A DNA stretch of 64,000 nucleotides from NCBI RefSeq assembly GCF_000237925.1, contig NC_031498.1, positions 17,865,004 to 17,929,003 on the forward strand, in the 5' to 3' direction. Within the stretch, counting starts at the first letter, position 1, and every line of letters starts with the position of its first letter. This stretch comes from Schistosoma mansoni. Lineage: Eukaryota > Platyhelminthes > Trematoda > Strigeidida > Schistosomatidae. Of this stretch, positions 54,301 through 59,595 are shown piece after piece. The position numbers and the translations under genes are program-made. Under the pieces are notes generated by a model. That model was not told the origin of the DNA. It searched no databases and worked only from the letters and a program-made list of their open reading frames with translations.

Positions 54301-57300
54301 AAACACCATCGCGTTATCCACTCAGCTACTGAGTCCTGATAACCACTTGCTTGTGCAATGGGGTGAAGTTTAAGAGACTGACCAGTTGCAGTCCTAAACA
54401 TCAATGGGGAGATTCAAACAAGTAATACTAAATGTAAAATAATCAAGATTGTGACTAAAACGCATTAATGTAACAGTATTATTTAATAAATTCTCTACTG
54501 TATAGATTATTTGCATTGGTTACAGTTCATTCATTTCTGTAATTACTTATTTAAGTTTTCAGTAATATGTGTTAGATGTTCCCTTCTTTGGGAAATTTAA
54601 AATTACATTTCGTTTTCTATTTATAGAATTCTCCAGAAAATAGGAATGATCATGATAGAGCTAATGTATCAATGGTTTTTCAAAAAGTAAATGAACATAA
54701 TATCTCCATGAATAAATTTGGTAAGTTGCATCAAATTAATGATAATTAATACTATTTGTCTTCAGATGATTCAATGTTGTGTGTAAATGATTATAATTGT
54801 ATGACAATGTAATATCAGTTAAATAATCATTGAGATCAAAGTATTATTAAATAGCTGTTTCTTTCTAGGTTGGAACTCTAAGACAATAAACATGCTCTCG
54901 AATTCAGTATTGATAAGTCTACAAACGATTACATTATTATTGGATTAATCGAATAATCTATATTTTCAATACCGATACATTTTTAATATAGTGTTATAGT
55001 CATCCGAAGTCATCAATAAGTTATCGCTTCACTACTGACTCGGTTGTATTCATGATTGATACCTAAACAGTGAGACTTTCTAGAATTCATTTTCAGACTC
55101 CTTGTTGGTAGTTAGACGATTAGTATAATTGTATTGATTAAATACTGGCACAACTTGTGACATTTTGTGGGGTTATTTAATTCTTTAAGTTAACACTATA
55201 ATATAGATATCTACTGACATTTTTTAACAGTATTACAAACATCCATAATAACATTTAGACCCGATTAGTTTAACTAATACAGTACTCTGTCAAGTTATTC
55301 ATTAAGAGACCTTTCACCACCAAAATACATGCCAAAATCAACGTATCGCCCAAACAAACTTACTCAAAAACCTTGAATCATAATGGGTCTCATTGGAATT
55401 TTCCATCCTAATAAATACTTAGTTGGAACTATAACCAGGCACCGCTCAATCAAAGGATCTAGCGTTTTCCTCGTTCAAGACTTATTCAACTTATTTTTAA
55501 CCATTTCAGTCTGAATAGTTACATCTTATTTAATATTTTGGGTTTAATCAGTCACATTTTACAAACAAAATATCTCTTCCACTCTTTAATGCAAACTGTT
55601 CTTGATAAACACTATTTATACGCTTGACAAACAAATGATATATATATATATATATATATGACAAATTGATTATAACGATATATCATGATAAAACAATCCT
55701 TGATACAGAAAAAGATAAAACACTGTTGCCCAGACATACATCAAGTTAGTGCGATCCGCCAAAGTATCTGATAACAACTAATCTTGACTGTTTCACACTA
55801 TTCTATTTATTAGTGATTATAACACATCAGTTTGGTTAATTTATTAAGGTGTTATTCCTTTGTAATTTTGTCAGTCTCTATATTCTTATTTTTTTCTAAT
55901 CTGTCGTAATCGTTTTTGTTATTAATGTTATTACGATGTGCTATGCATTATTACCTACTTATTTATTTACTAGCCTGATTAACTCATGTACACCTATCCA
56001 CAGATACAAGTACATATCCATATTATACATACGTATACATATACGTATGTATAATAGTTTCAGGATAAGATATAGTTGTTTTATCATTATCTTAATCAGT
56101 ACAATGTTTACAGGGTACAAAGAAAATGGTTATAAGATATTTAGAAATAAAAGGCAATAATAAGGCAATAAAGGATAATTTCTTTCCTTTCAAAAGACAA
56201 AATTGAATTTATTATCCTTGCTCAAGGGAAGATAGACATTTTTACTAGATCTTTAATGAAATTCATTTCAATACTACTGATACTAATTGTGATGTTATGA
56301 AGAATAACAATAGTTTTATCATATAAATGCTAGTATCCAAGGTATTTAGTTACTCAATAATAGACCAAAAATGATTACTCAATATTTTGTTTTTCTTAGT
56401 TTTTCAATCAACTTCGCCTATGCTCCATTGGGAGTAACAGGCGTAAGTAAGTGAGTGAGTTTTTCAATCAAATGACCACTGACGTTTTATATCATGTCCA
56501 TTGAACTGTAAACTGTTCCATAAATTTTCTGTAATTACATTTCATGATCCAATACGTTTTTCAATCAGTTACAAAATTTATCCTCACTCATTTGTTTATA
56601 ATCAAATAATCAACATGTTTACCTGAGGGATATGACTTGAAACTTATTCCCAGTATGCGGTTTCTTTATTAGAATCATTAGTTTCAGTATATCAACACCT
56701 TTTTACATTGTCCGCTGATTGTGAGCTCAAGTTTTATAAAACTGAAGAGGTGATGTTTGATCATTCAAACAAAACAACCAGTCTTAAGTGCGAAGTACTC
56801 TAGTAATCAACTCATCATATATGACCTGAATTAGTCAAACGCACAGAACCTTAGTTTTCAAACAATGATCAGTTGTCTTTATTTGTAATGAATATTAACT
56901 TGATATCTTCGACAGAATAAATGTCCATCGATCCCTGTAATACAGTTCACTTTAGTTTGTTACAATGGAGTTTAGCCGCTTATCTAAGGAGTAATTTATT
57001 GATATTACTAAAGAAGTAATATTATTGATTCATGTAAGCAAAAGCACGCGACTGTTTATCCAACATGAACCAATGTCCCTATTTCAAAACGTAATACCTT
57101 AAGTTCGTGTTTACTGTTATCAATGTTTTATTTTTGTTTTAGATGATTATCAAACACTGGATTATTTGGGTTTAGTCAGTCCTACAATATTAAATAAACA
57201 GTCAGTTTATCATAAAAATCATGGGTTAGTAACATATAGTCCACATATTATGAATATGCCTAAATTAATATCATTACCATCTGGAGGACTAACAACATTT

Positions 57301-58224
57301 AATCATCAAAATGCAATACATACTGAAAATAAGCAATTGTTTACATCGATTCATTATAATCCTAACTTAGATAATTCATCATATCAGATCACTCATTTTC
57401 ATAGTCAATCACAGCCACAACCAATGAGTAATAGGTATACAACATTACCAACATTTTCAAATAATAATCAAACAATTTGTGATTTAAATTCAACATTTAT
57501 TCCTGCTTATAATCAACATCCTAACAACGTGACTACTAATAATAAAAATGGTAATGTAATGTTACCTTATCTAATGATGAGTACAAGTAACGTCAATTTA
57601 AATAATATACACTATCCTAGCAAAACTGGTAAACACCCAACACAGTCACATACATATTATGATATTAGGCAACCTGATTTAAAGCCTAACATGCCAGTGA
57701 TGTATAAATCAAAATCTCAACAATTATCAACTGCTATTAAATATCATGTTCCAACTAATAGTAAAATTAAGGATGATGGTCTTATGAATTCTTCAAAGAT
57801 TTGGAAAAGTGAAAAATATTTCTCTCATACAACTGAAAATATTGATGAAGCTAGTAATAATAATATTGATAATAACTCTGTTGTAAGAACAGACTTAACA
57901 AGTTCGTGGAATGAAACAGGTATTTGGACACCTGAGGAATCAAATACACCATTAGAGAAATGGGTAGAATTATCAGAGCAGAACTCTCAAAATCATAATA
58001 ACAACTCTTTTACTACCACTGTTCCGTCCACTATGAAGAGTAACAACACGATTACTGCTACTAGTAATAGAATCATCGATGTGACCAATTCTGCTGATAA
58101 AAATATTAAAAGTAATACCCATATGGTATGTGAAAATCTTTTTCCCCATATAGGAAGACAACCAAAACTGGCGGATTCTGGAAAATATATGTCAGCGGCT
58201 TTACGAGAATCTAGTTTTGTATAA
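15080..58224 (+). CDS. Protocadherin-like cell-adhesion protein, seven coding exons
   Basis: Calcium-dependent adhesion receptor of the cadherin superfamily, expected at the plasma membrane of contacting cells. Joining the seven exons listed separately gives about 1674 aa with no internal stop; all introns are GT-AG and exon phases match (0,0,0,1,0,1). Layout by residue: signal peptide about 1-30; cadherin repeats ending in calcium-binding linkers DINDN (201-205), DVNDN (331-335), DENDE (485-489), DENDN (621-625), DLNDN (748-752) and DVNDN (870-874); a seventh, more divergent repeat to about 1012; transmembrane helix about 1104-1126 followed by RRR; then about 545 cytoplasmic residues rich in Asn, Ser and Thr. 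The LDRD..C motif in repeat 1 is typical of protocadherins. Seven repeats fits the delta-protocadherin layout, but I see no known cytoplasmic motif, so orthology is open. Upstream non-coding exons or small missed exons are possible. Confidence 0.9.
15668..15914 (+). mobile_element. Family B SINE in intron 1, broken hammerhead
   Basis: Leader fragment, tRNA-like head with B box (gggttcgagtctcg), hammerhead region and full 3' tail (aaaaccccttctgg). The GAAA core strand is altered to CAAAA and stem II is mispaired. Confidence 0.86.
16303..16578 (-). mobile_element. Family A SINE in intron 1
   Basis: Complete antisense unit: ribozyme at about 16339-16392, B box (ggactccaacccag, altered), A box (ccactcagctac) and the conserved tail/head join gtttaaattc followed by ttgatgtttaggactgc. 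The ribozyme keeps CUGACGA, stem II and GAAA; the triplet is ATC. Confidence 0.87.
17638..17932 (-). pseudogene. Penelope-like element, GIY-YIG endonuclease C-terminus
   Basis: Minus-strand frame: [54 protein letters not shown]. The spacing of SSI..HL...GH and (L)R...EAI.I....P.L matches the end of the GIY-YIG endonuclease of Penelope-like elements. The reverse transcriptase part is absent, so this is a 5'-truncated copy in intron 1. Penelope-like elements are themselves known to carry hammerheads. Confidence 0.72.
18297..18600 (+). repeat. Dispersed repeat family E, copy 1
   Basis: Collinear with the minus strand of 49363-49680: gaagacaaatgagaaggaat, ccagtgtcaaatatggtac, ttatccaaaccacacacag, agctacacgtcaagattctg, gatggaatatgttcagctc. 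Possibly a non-coding end of a retroelement; family unknown. Confidence 0.65.
20399..20763 (-). mobile_element. Family A SINE, left half of inverted pair in intron 1
   Basis: Antisense unit with ribozyme (about 20530-20588), B box (gattcgaacccag) and A box region. The ribozyme has CUGACGA, GAAA and stem III acgcgcgt; one stem II change (cctacatggg). It directly abuts the sense copy at 20764. Confidence 0.87.
20764..20996 (+). mobile_element. Family A SINE, right half of inverted pair
   Basis: Sense copy starting just 5' of the ribozyme. Hammerhead about 20798-20860: CTGACGA, GAAA, triplet ATC; stem II is weakened (gtcc against tgac). Ends with the unit's cagtcctaaatgtcaatggg segment. Confidence 0.86.
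21557..22852 (+). CDS. Protocadherin exon 2 (rest of repeat 1, repeats 2-3, start of 4)
   Basis: Encodes residues 104-535. The acceptor is TATACAG ending at 21556 and the donor GTAAGT at 22853, both phase 0. It opens with [18 protein letters not shown], the conserved end of a protocadherin first repeat. It carries [18 protein letters not shown] and DENDESPVI linkers and the A-x-D-x-D-x-G-x-N/DREE motifs of cadherin repeats 2 and 3. The open frame continues into the intron to about 22930, but the strong donor and continuity with exon 3 show where coding ends. Confidence 0.9.
23921..24544 (+). CDS. Protocadherin exon 3 (repeat 4 and most of repeat 5)
   Basis: Encodes residues 536-743. The acceptor is TTTGGTAG ending at 23920; the donor is GTATGT at 24545; both are phase 0. 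The join restores the repeat 4 motif [21 protein letters not shown] linker separates repeats 4 and 5, and repeat 5 has [11 protein letters not shown], a DSHTGIITT strand, FDREVKEKY and AVDHGNPPL, all typical cadherin landmarks. Confidence 0.9.
24943..25133 (-). mobile_element. Family B SINE in intron 3
   Basis: Antisense to the host gene. The tRNA-like part is well preserved (A box region agccggc, B box gggttcgaatctcg on the minus strand). The hammerhead has stem II and GAAA, but the first core strand reads UUGAGGA rather than CUGAGGA. Confidence 0.87.
25950..27141 (+). CDS. Protocadherin exon 4 (end of repeat 5, repeats 6-7, transmembrane helix)
   Basis: Encodes residues 744-1140 plus one base of codon 1141. 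The acceptor is ATTTTAG ending at 25949 and the donor GTAATT at 27142 (phase 1). It starts with the calcium linker [11 protein letters not shown], then repeat 6 ([23 protein letters not shown]) and a divergent repeat 7 ([27 protein letters not shown]). A juxtamembrane Asn/Gln-rich stretch leads to a hydrophobic helix coded from about 27030 and a basic stop-transfer RRR. Reading through the donor adds about 26 residues to a stop at 27219-27221, so intron retention would give a short-tailed form. Confidence 0.9.
28190..28435 (-). repeat. Dispersed repeat family C, copy 2
   Basis: Minus strand carries acgcctggcagtagaagg, gaagagaacgg, gaagggacaatgaaaaatg, aaacaattgacg, and gttcccgttcacta at its end, collinear with 33635-33885. 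A + strand 80-codon frame here is incidental. Confidence 0.68.
28953..29156 (-). mobile_element. Family B SINE in intron 4, nearly intact hammerhead
   Basis: Antisense copy with tRNA-like head and hammerhead core strands CUGAGGA and GAAA. Stem III is the self-complementary ACGGCCGU. One stem II pair (GTCC/GAAC) and the stem I pair next to the core are lost. Confidence 0.87.
29790..30225 (+). repeat. Diverged LTR-like repeat, copy 1
   Basis: Shares a series of motifs in the same order with 35069-35557: gaccgttat/aaccgttat, gttgcaagcaca, tcaaaatgaata, catatatata, gtacaaagtaata, ctgctaagtaaatta. No internal retroviral-type coding region lies beside it, so a solo LTR is possible. Confidence 0.45.
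30652..31014. mobile_element. Family B SINE, long head-to-head inverted dimer
   Basis: Left half is antisense from the 3' tail to the B box (30652-30818); right half is sense from gttggatgcc to the tail (30819-31014). The halves meet inside their tRNA-like heads. Both ribozymes are damaged: the left has an insertion in stem I and a mispair closing stem II, the right has lost the GAAA context. Confidence 0.85.
31968..32788. mobile_element. GC-rich retro-insertion with 25-bp direct repeats and 28S-derived end
   Basis: About 770 bp of GC-rich sequence lies between two copies of a 25-bp repeat (31968-31992 and 32764-32788, one mismatch, attctaatgactat at the end). The right end has a short A run (ccataaaaaaa), suggesting + strand retrotransposition. 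Just inside it, 32699-32753 is an antisense copy of conserved 28S rRNA. No protein family is recognised; a 91-codon frame at 32022-32297 has no recognisable similarity. Confidence 0.7.
32699..32753 (-). other. 28S rRNA-derived segment spanning the R2 target site
   Basis: Minus strand reads ggcgggagtaaccatgactc tcttaaggtagccaaatgcc ttgtcatc. From my knowledge of the eukaryotic 28S core this differs at about two positions. It includes ttaagg/tagcc, where R2 retrotransposons cut. The 28S similarity ends at about 32699; sequence beyond is not 28S, so this is not an rRNA gene. Confidence 0.8.
32798..33105 (-). pseudogene. RTE/SR2-like LINE, 3' end of RT ORF
   Basis: Minus strand encodes the C-terminus of an RTE reverse transcriptase: [19 protein letters not shown] and [14 protein letters not shown] correspond to the Trp/Arg-rich end seen better at 58969-59452. 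The 3' end (ggggtaacaggcgtaag on the minus strand) adjoins TA repeats and the flanking repeat of the GC-rich insertion. Confidence 0.75.
33635..33885 (+). repeat. Dispersed repeat family C, copy 3
   Basis: Carries gcagtatgtaccacc, atacctggtggcagaagg, gaaggaacaatgaagtctg, gagacaattgactgat and ttctcgttcactacaatttg. Best preserved of the three; no coding capacity seen. Confidence 0.68.
34033..34545 (-). pseudogene. RTE/SR2-like LINE, endonuclease-RT linker region
   Basis: Minus strand has a 126-codon frame with [61 protein letters not shown] and FKELLNR, followed past a stop by [13 protein letters not shown]. This is the Lys-rich segment between endonuclease and reverse transcriptase typical of RTE-clade elements. 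Upstream (to about 34545) is frameshifted. Inactive. Confidence 0.78.
35069..35557 (+). repeat. LTR-like repeat, copy 2
   Basis: Begins tgtagtgccgtgcttcg and could end ...aagtca, giving TG...CA ends typical of LTRs; related in order to 29790-30225. About 490 bp, with no gag/pol next to it. LTR status is an inference. Confidence 0.45.
35655..35798 (+). mobile_element. Family B SINE in intron 4 with intact hammerhead, tRNA head lost
   Basis: 5' truncated just upstream of the ribozyme, then complete to the 3' tail (aaaaccccttctgat). It lies in sense orientation with respect to the protocadherin transcript. Confidence 0.88.
35665..35710 (+). ncRNA. Hammerhead ribozyme, family B (type I, minimal stem III)
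   Basis: Stem I gcactg (35665-35670) pairs with cagtgc (35705-35710). Core CTGAGGA 35671-35677; stem II gtcc/ggac with a 7-nt loop; GAAA 35693-35696; cleavage triplet GTC 35702-35704. All conserved hammerhead core positions are present (position 7, here G, is naturally variable). Stem III is very short, as in metazoan hammerheads that act as dimers. Activity is inferred. Confidence 0.8.
35938..36372. mobile_element. Family A SINE, head-to-head dimer in intron 4
   Basis: Antisense 35938 to about 36080 then sense to 36372, with A box (tagctgagtgg), B box (gagttcgagtcgc) and a hammerhead at about 36297-36355 (CTGACGA, GAAA, triplet ATC, stem II closed by G-U). The inverted halves share gactgcaactggtcagtctc and its complement. 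Confidence 0.87.
37292..37510 (-). mobile_element. Family A SINE in intron 4, decayed ribozyme
   Basis: Antisense unit with B box (gactcgaacctat) and A box region. The minus-strand hammerhead has CUGAAGA and GAAA but stem II is poorly paired. Confidence 0.83.
38485..38722 (-). mobile_element. RTE/SR2-like element, 5' untranslated-type block
   Basis: A GC-richer island (cccatgcccaaccttcctcc, tttatccgggctttgaaccg, agcccccggagg) in AT-rich intron 4. On the minus strand it reads like the 5' leader I associate with schistosome SR2-type elements. Assigned by recognition only; no protein homology. Confidence 0.5.
39736..39764. repeat. (CCT)n / (AGG)n microsatellite
   Basis: About nine cct units in intron 4, producing a spurious poly-Glu frame on the minus strand. 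Confidence 0.9.
40266..40612 (-). mobile_element. Family A SINE, left half of inverted pair
   Basis: Antisense, nearly full unit. Ribozyme GAAA mutated to GAAG. Abuts a sense copy at about 40613. Confidence 0.85.
40613..40722 (+). mobile_element. Family A SINE, right half of inverted pair
   Basis: Sense ribozyme region: CTGACGA, GAAA, GTC present (40649-40695), but stem II is mispaired (aatgcc against aggac). Confidence 0.82.
41366..41496 (-). mobile_element. Family A SINE fragment without ribozyme
   Basis: Antisense piece from ttgtttgaatcttcccgttg to cacaacaatcgtaagcaagg; stops before the hammerhead. Confidence 0.82.
42162..42398. mobile_element. Family B SINE, short antisense piece joined to sense copy
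   Basis: Antisense 42162 to about 42197, then sense from the A-box region to the 3' tail. The ribozyme core is altered (TGATTAGGAG). Confidence 0.84.
42831..42938 (-). mobile_element. Family A SINE fragment with intact hammerhead
   Basis: Antisense ribozyme-bearing piece lacking the tRNA-like head. Confidence 0.84.
42862..42920 (-). ncRNA. Hammerhead ribozyme, SM-alpha type
   Basis: On the minus strand: stem I tctag/ctgga (one wobble), CTGACGA, stem II gtcc/ggac with loop caaata, GAAA, self-complementary stem III acgcgcgt, cleavage triplet GTC (complement at 42874-42876). The best preserved family A ribozyme here. The schistosome SM-alpha hammerhead is known to be active; activity of this copy is inferred. 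Confidence 0.8.
43905..44345. mobile_element. GC-rich retroelement leader block in intron 4
   Basis: About 440 bp with much higher GC than the surroundings (starts agccccccaatgccctggta, includes gagggctccgggtgtggccc, ends atagcccacacacaaatcaa). I recognise it as a schistosome RTE/SR2-associated 5' region; the coding part is missing. It ends about 200 bp before protocadherin exon 5. Confidence 0.5.
44546..44973 (+). CDS. Protocadherin exon 5 (cytoplasmic tail)
   Basis: Encodes the rest of codon 1141 and residues 1142-1283. The acceptor is TTATTATCAG ending at 44545; the two leading bases CA combine with the G left by exon 4 to give Ala. The donor is GTATGT at 44974, phase 0. The content is low-complexity Asn/Ser/Thr-rich cytoplasmic sequence with no recognised domain. 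An upstream ATG-led frame from 44479 exists but its first 22 codons are the polypyrimidine region of intron 4, so I do not treat it as a separate start. Confidence 0.78.
45225..45420. repeat. Unassigned GC-richer block after exon 5
   Basis: gaccaagttgcaatgtggcc, gatgactcgacaccgcttgc and accccgtcgactactaccaa give this stretch a repeat-like composition in intron 5. I have seen similar text in schistosome repeats, but there is no second copy here and no coding frame. Confidence 0.35.
47889..48974. repeat. Large inverted repeat, arms about 345 bp
   Basis: Left arm 47889-48235 and right arm about 48631-48974 are reverse complements of high identity (outer ends ttctcattctatac and gtatagaatgagaa). 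Each arm has an internal inverted motif (ggagttttgttctctgag and its complement). The spacer holds a family B SINE fragment. The 60-80-codon frames on both strands mirror each other and are not genes. Confidence 0.85.
48419..48498 (+). mobile_element. Family B SINE 3' fragment inside the inverted-repeat spacer
   Basis: Begins at gacgaaacggccgtcc in the ribozyme and ends at the tail (gatttcaactat). It sits between the two arms of the 47889-48974 inverted repeat. Confidence 0.82.
48589..49016. repeat. Direct repeats of about 41 bp bracketing the right arm
   Basis: gttggtaaaac followed by ttaaaatcataattcaa occurs at 48589-48628 and 48975-49016, immediately outside the right inverted-repeat arm. 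This looks like a long target-site duplication of the arm as an inserted unit. Confidence 0.65.
49363..49680 (-). repeat. Dispersed repeat family E, copy 2
   Basis: Minus strand has gaagacaaaagattagtaag, agtgtcaatcatggtac, ttatccaatccacacacag, aaactacacgtagtgattctg, gatggaatatgttcggctcc. The preceding aatatcccaatgag (49347-49360) also occurs at 14517-14529 with one difference. Confidence 0.65.
50171..50457. mobile_element. Family B SINE, antisense copy plus sense tail
   Basis: Antisense 50171 to about 50394 includes tRNA-like head, leader edge and an intact ribozyme; a sense 3' tail follows (50395-50457). Another head-to-head junction, here asymmetric. Confidence 0.87.
50222..50267 (-). ncRNA. 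Hammerhead ribozyme, family B (minus strand)
   Basis: On the minus strand: stem I gcactg/cagtgc (6 bp), CTGAGGA, stem II gtcc/ggac with loop cataata, GAAA, short stem III ACGGTCGT, cleavage triplet GTC. The core is complete. It is antisense to the protocadherin transcript, so it can only act in RNA made from the SINE or from the other strand. Confidence 0.8.
51313..51362. repeat. Microsatellite (ATCT)n(AT)n
   Basis: Consecutive tatc units run into an AT dinucleotide tract in intron 5. Confidence 0.9.
51819..51889 (-). mobile_element. Family B SINE fragment cut inside the ribozyme
   Basis: Antisense tail and the downstream ribozyme strand, ending abruptly at ggccgtttc where the 240-bp inverted-repeat arm starts. 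Confidence 0.82.
52131..52330. other. Assembly gap (200 N)
   Basis: Run of exactly 200 undetermined bases within intron 5; the true size is unknown. Translated frames across it are meaningless. Confidence 1.
52340..52579 (+). mobile_element. Family B SINE in intron 5, consensus-like copy
   Basis: The cleanest copy in the window: tRNA-like A region (ggctcagtggtctatcgg), B box (gggttcgaatct), complete ribozyme, tail ending accccctctg. It starts just after the assembly gap. It is in sense with the host gene. Confidence 0.9.
52447..52492 (+). ncRNA. Hammerhead ribozyme, family B, consensus copy
   Basis: Stem I gcactg 52447-52452 with cagtgc 52487-52492; CTGAGGA 52453-52459; stem II gtcc 52460-52463 with ggac 52471-52474; GAAA 52475-52478; GTC 52484-52486 with cleavage expected after 52486. 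Stem III is the palindrome acggccgu, favouring dimer formation. Every essential core base is present. Confidence 0.85.
54168..54433. mobile_element. Family A SINE in intron 5, antisense unit plus sense tail
   Basis: Antisense 54168-54374 contains ribozyme (about 54189-54245; CUGACGA, GAAA, triplet ATC, stem II weakened), B box (gattcgaactcag) and A box; sense piece 54375-54433 (gagactgaccagttgcagtc) follows. Confidence 0.86.
54627..54720 (+). CDS. Protocadherin exon 6 (short cytoplasmic exon)
   Basis: A 94-bp exon coding residues 1284-1314 plus the first base of codon 1315. The acceptor is TTTATAG ending at 54626; the donor is GTAAGT at 54721 (phase 1). The peptide is [20 protein letters not shown] and onward. 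It was found by requiring phase 0 entry after exon 5 and phase 1 exit into exon 7; both conditions hold and the codon bias resembles its neighbours. No domain is recognised. Confidence 0.72.
55638..55660. repeat. (AT)n microsatellite
   Basis: About eleven AT units in intron 6. Shorter AT tracts occur at about 860-890, 19926-19939 and 36655-36670. Confidence 0.9.
56021..56056. repeat. Perfect 36-bp palindrome
   Basis: tattatacatacgtata, CA spacer, then tatacgtatgtataata: 17-bp perfect arms with a 2-bp centre, in intron 6. AT-rich cruciform-capable sequence. Confidence 0.85.
56412..56457 (+). mobile_element. 46-bp RTE 3'-end stub with perfect target-site duplication
   Basis: gcctatgctccattgggagt plus aacaggcgtaagtaagtgag equals the extreme 3' end of the RTE element (compare minus strand of 58969-59010). 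The 14-bp agtttttcaatcaa occurs on both sides (56398-56411 and 56458-56471). Confidence 0.85.
57143..58224 (+). CDS. Protocadherin exon 7 (C-terminal tail and stop)
   Basis: Encodes the end of codon 1315 and residues 1316-1674, with the TAA stop at 58222-58224. The acceptor is TTTGTTTTAG ending at 57142. The leading AT joins the G of exon 6 to make Asp, giving [15 protein letters not shown]. The tail is rich in Asn, Ser, Thr, His and Gln and looks intrinsically disordered; tyrosines such as those in [10 protein letters not shown] could be phospho-sites, but this is speculation. Confidence 0.85.
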
Positions 58225-58373
58225 AACGCTATTTTTCTCTCATATAAATTAACATGAATTGAACCCATATACAAATGTTCACTTATCAATCGTATTACAC
58301 CTTAAAGAAGATGAGAATGACCAACTAACTGAGTTTTCTTTTGCAAATTAACCAATTATCTGTTGATATCTTA

Positions 58374-58404
58374 ACTCCACCTGTAGCTCCTCCAGGGGCA
58401 GTTT
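58374..58404 (+). mobile_element. Short RTE-leader fragment in the protocadherin 3' UTR
   Basis: aactccacctgtagctcctcc aligns with the reverse complement of 38690-38722 (aactccgcctgtagatcctcc). Only about 30 bp are preserved. Confidence 0.45.
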
Positions 58405-58463
58405 TAATTGTTGTAATTGGTTTTTCTTTATGTTTATTATTAATACACTTGGTCATTGTAAAT

Positions 58464-58469
58464 AATAAA
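58464..58469 (+). promoter_or_regulatory. Likely polyadenylation signal of the protocadherin gene
   Basis: AATAAA lies 240 bp after the stop codon, followed by an AT-rich stretch. It is the first canonical hexamer I noticed downstream of the final exon, so the 3' UTR is probably about 250-270 nt. Confidence 0.5.
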
Positions 58470-58968
58470 TGATATTTATATAAAAAATGTTTAAATTAAC
58501 TATTTTTAGCTTGTAACCTAATAGGGCAATTTGTTAATACTGTTTAGATGACACATGAAGTTTGGTTAAACTCGTAGATTGATTATTTCGTTGTTTTTTT
58601 TGAAATTTTTTAATGTTTGATGATTAGTACAAATGACATTAATCAGAGGTCACTCGGGTAAATTTACGATGAGACAAAACATACATACAAGTGGCAAAAC
58701 TAAACATTTTTGTACTTGATTATGTATTGATGTCTTTTTGAAGATACGATCAGTAATTAAAGGTTATATTATCTAACGATCATATGCCTGTCATAAAATC
58801 TGTTCTCTAATAGAATGAATGGTAAGATTGTACAATGTATAATTTTCAATTCTACAAACATAAAACAGCATAGTGTACGAAAGAAGCCACCAATATACTT
58901 TAAATCAACAAACACCTAAAAAATAATCATCTTGTCTTACGATTTAATGAGATTTTACTTGAAAATTA

Positions 58969-59452
58969 TACTTACTTACTTATGGCTGTTACCCCTCGTG
59001 GAGGAGCATAGGCCGCACACCACCATTCTCCACCCAACCCTGTCCTGGGCAATCTTTTCCAGTTCTTTCCAGTTAACATTCATCCTCTTCATATCTACTT
59101 CTATTTCCCGGCGTAATCTGTTCTTTAGCCTTCCTCTTTTCCACTTCCCTTCCAAATTCCAAGTTAGGGCTTGCCTCATGGTGCAGTTTAGTGATTTCCT
59201 CAATGTATGTTTTATTCAATTCCAACGTCTTCTCCTAATTTCTTCTTCAGTTGGACGCTGGTTAGTCCTCTCCAATAAAACGCTGTTGCTGATAGTATCC
59301 GGCCAGTGAATGTTGAGTTTTTGCGTAAACTACTGTTTATAAATACTTTTACTTTCTTGACGATGGATGTGGTAGTTCTCCACGTTTCAGTTCAGTACAT
59401 TAGGACTGTCTTGACGTTCGTTTTGAAGATACGAAGATACGACAATTATAGA
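58969..59452 (-). pseudogene. RTE/SR2-like LINE, 3' portion of RT ORF
   Basis: Minus strand encodes, with interruptions, [31 protein letters not shown], then [34 protein letters not shown] and [20 protein letters not shown]. This is the C-terminal thumb and tail of an RTE reverse transcriptase. The 3' end is followed by a GTAA-type tail (cttacttact on the + strand at 58971-58980). 5' truncated and frameshifted. Confidence 0.85.
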
Positions 59453-59595
59453 TTATAATGAATAAATCCATACACTGTTAACAGCTTAAAATTTATTTGA
59501 AAGGTGATGAATTATGATTGGATTCGGTAAAAATTACTGTTTTCATAGTCATCATGACTCTACATTGTAGTTCACAGGAAATAAGTCTAAAATAT

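Larger units (their letters stand above)
44974..54626. other. Intron 5 (9.7 kb)
   Basis: Holds the two inverted-repeat systems, repeat E copy 2, several SINEs and the assembly gap. 45.4-47.9 kb and 50.5-51.8 kb show no gene. A 124-codon frame at 53771-54145 has AT-driven composition and no recognised similarity. Confidence 0.6.
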
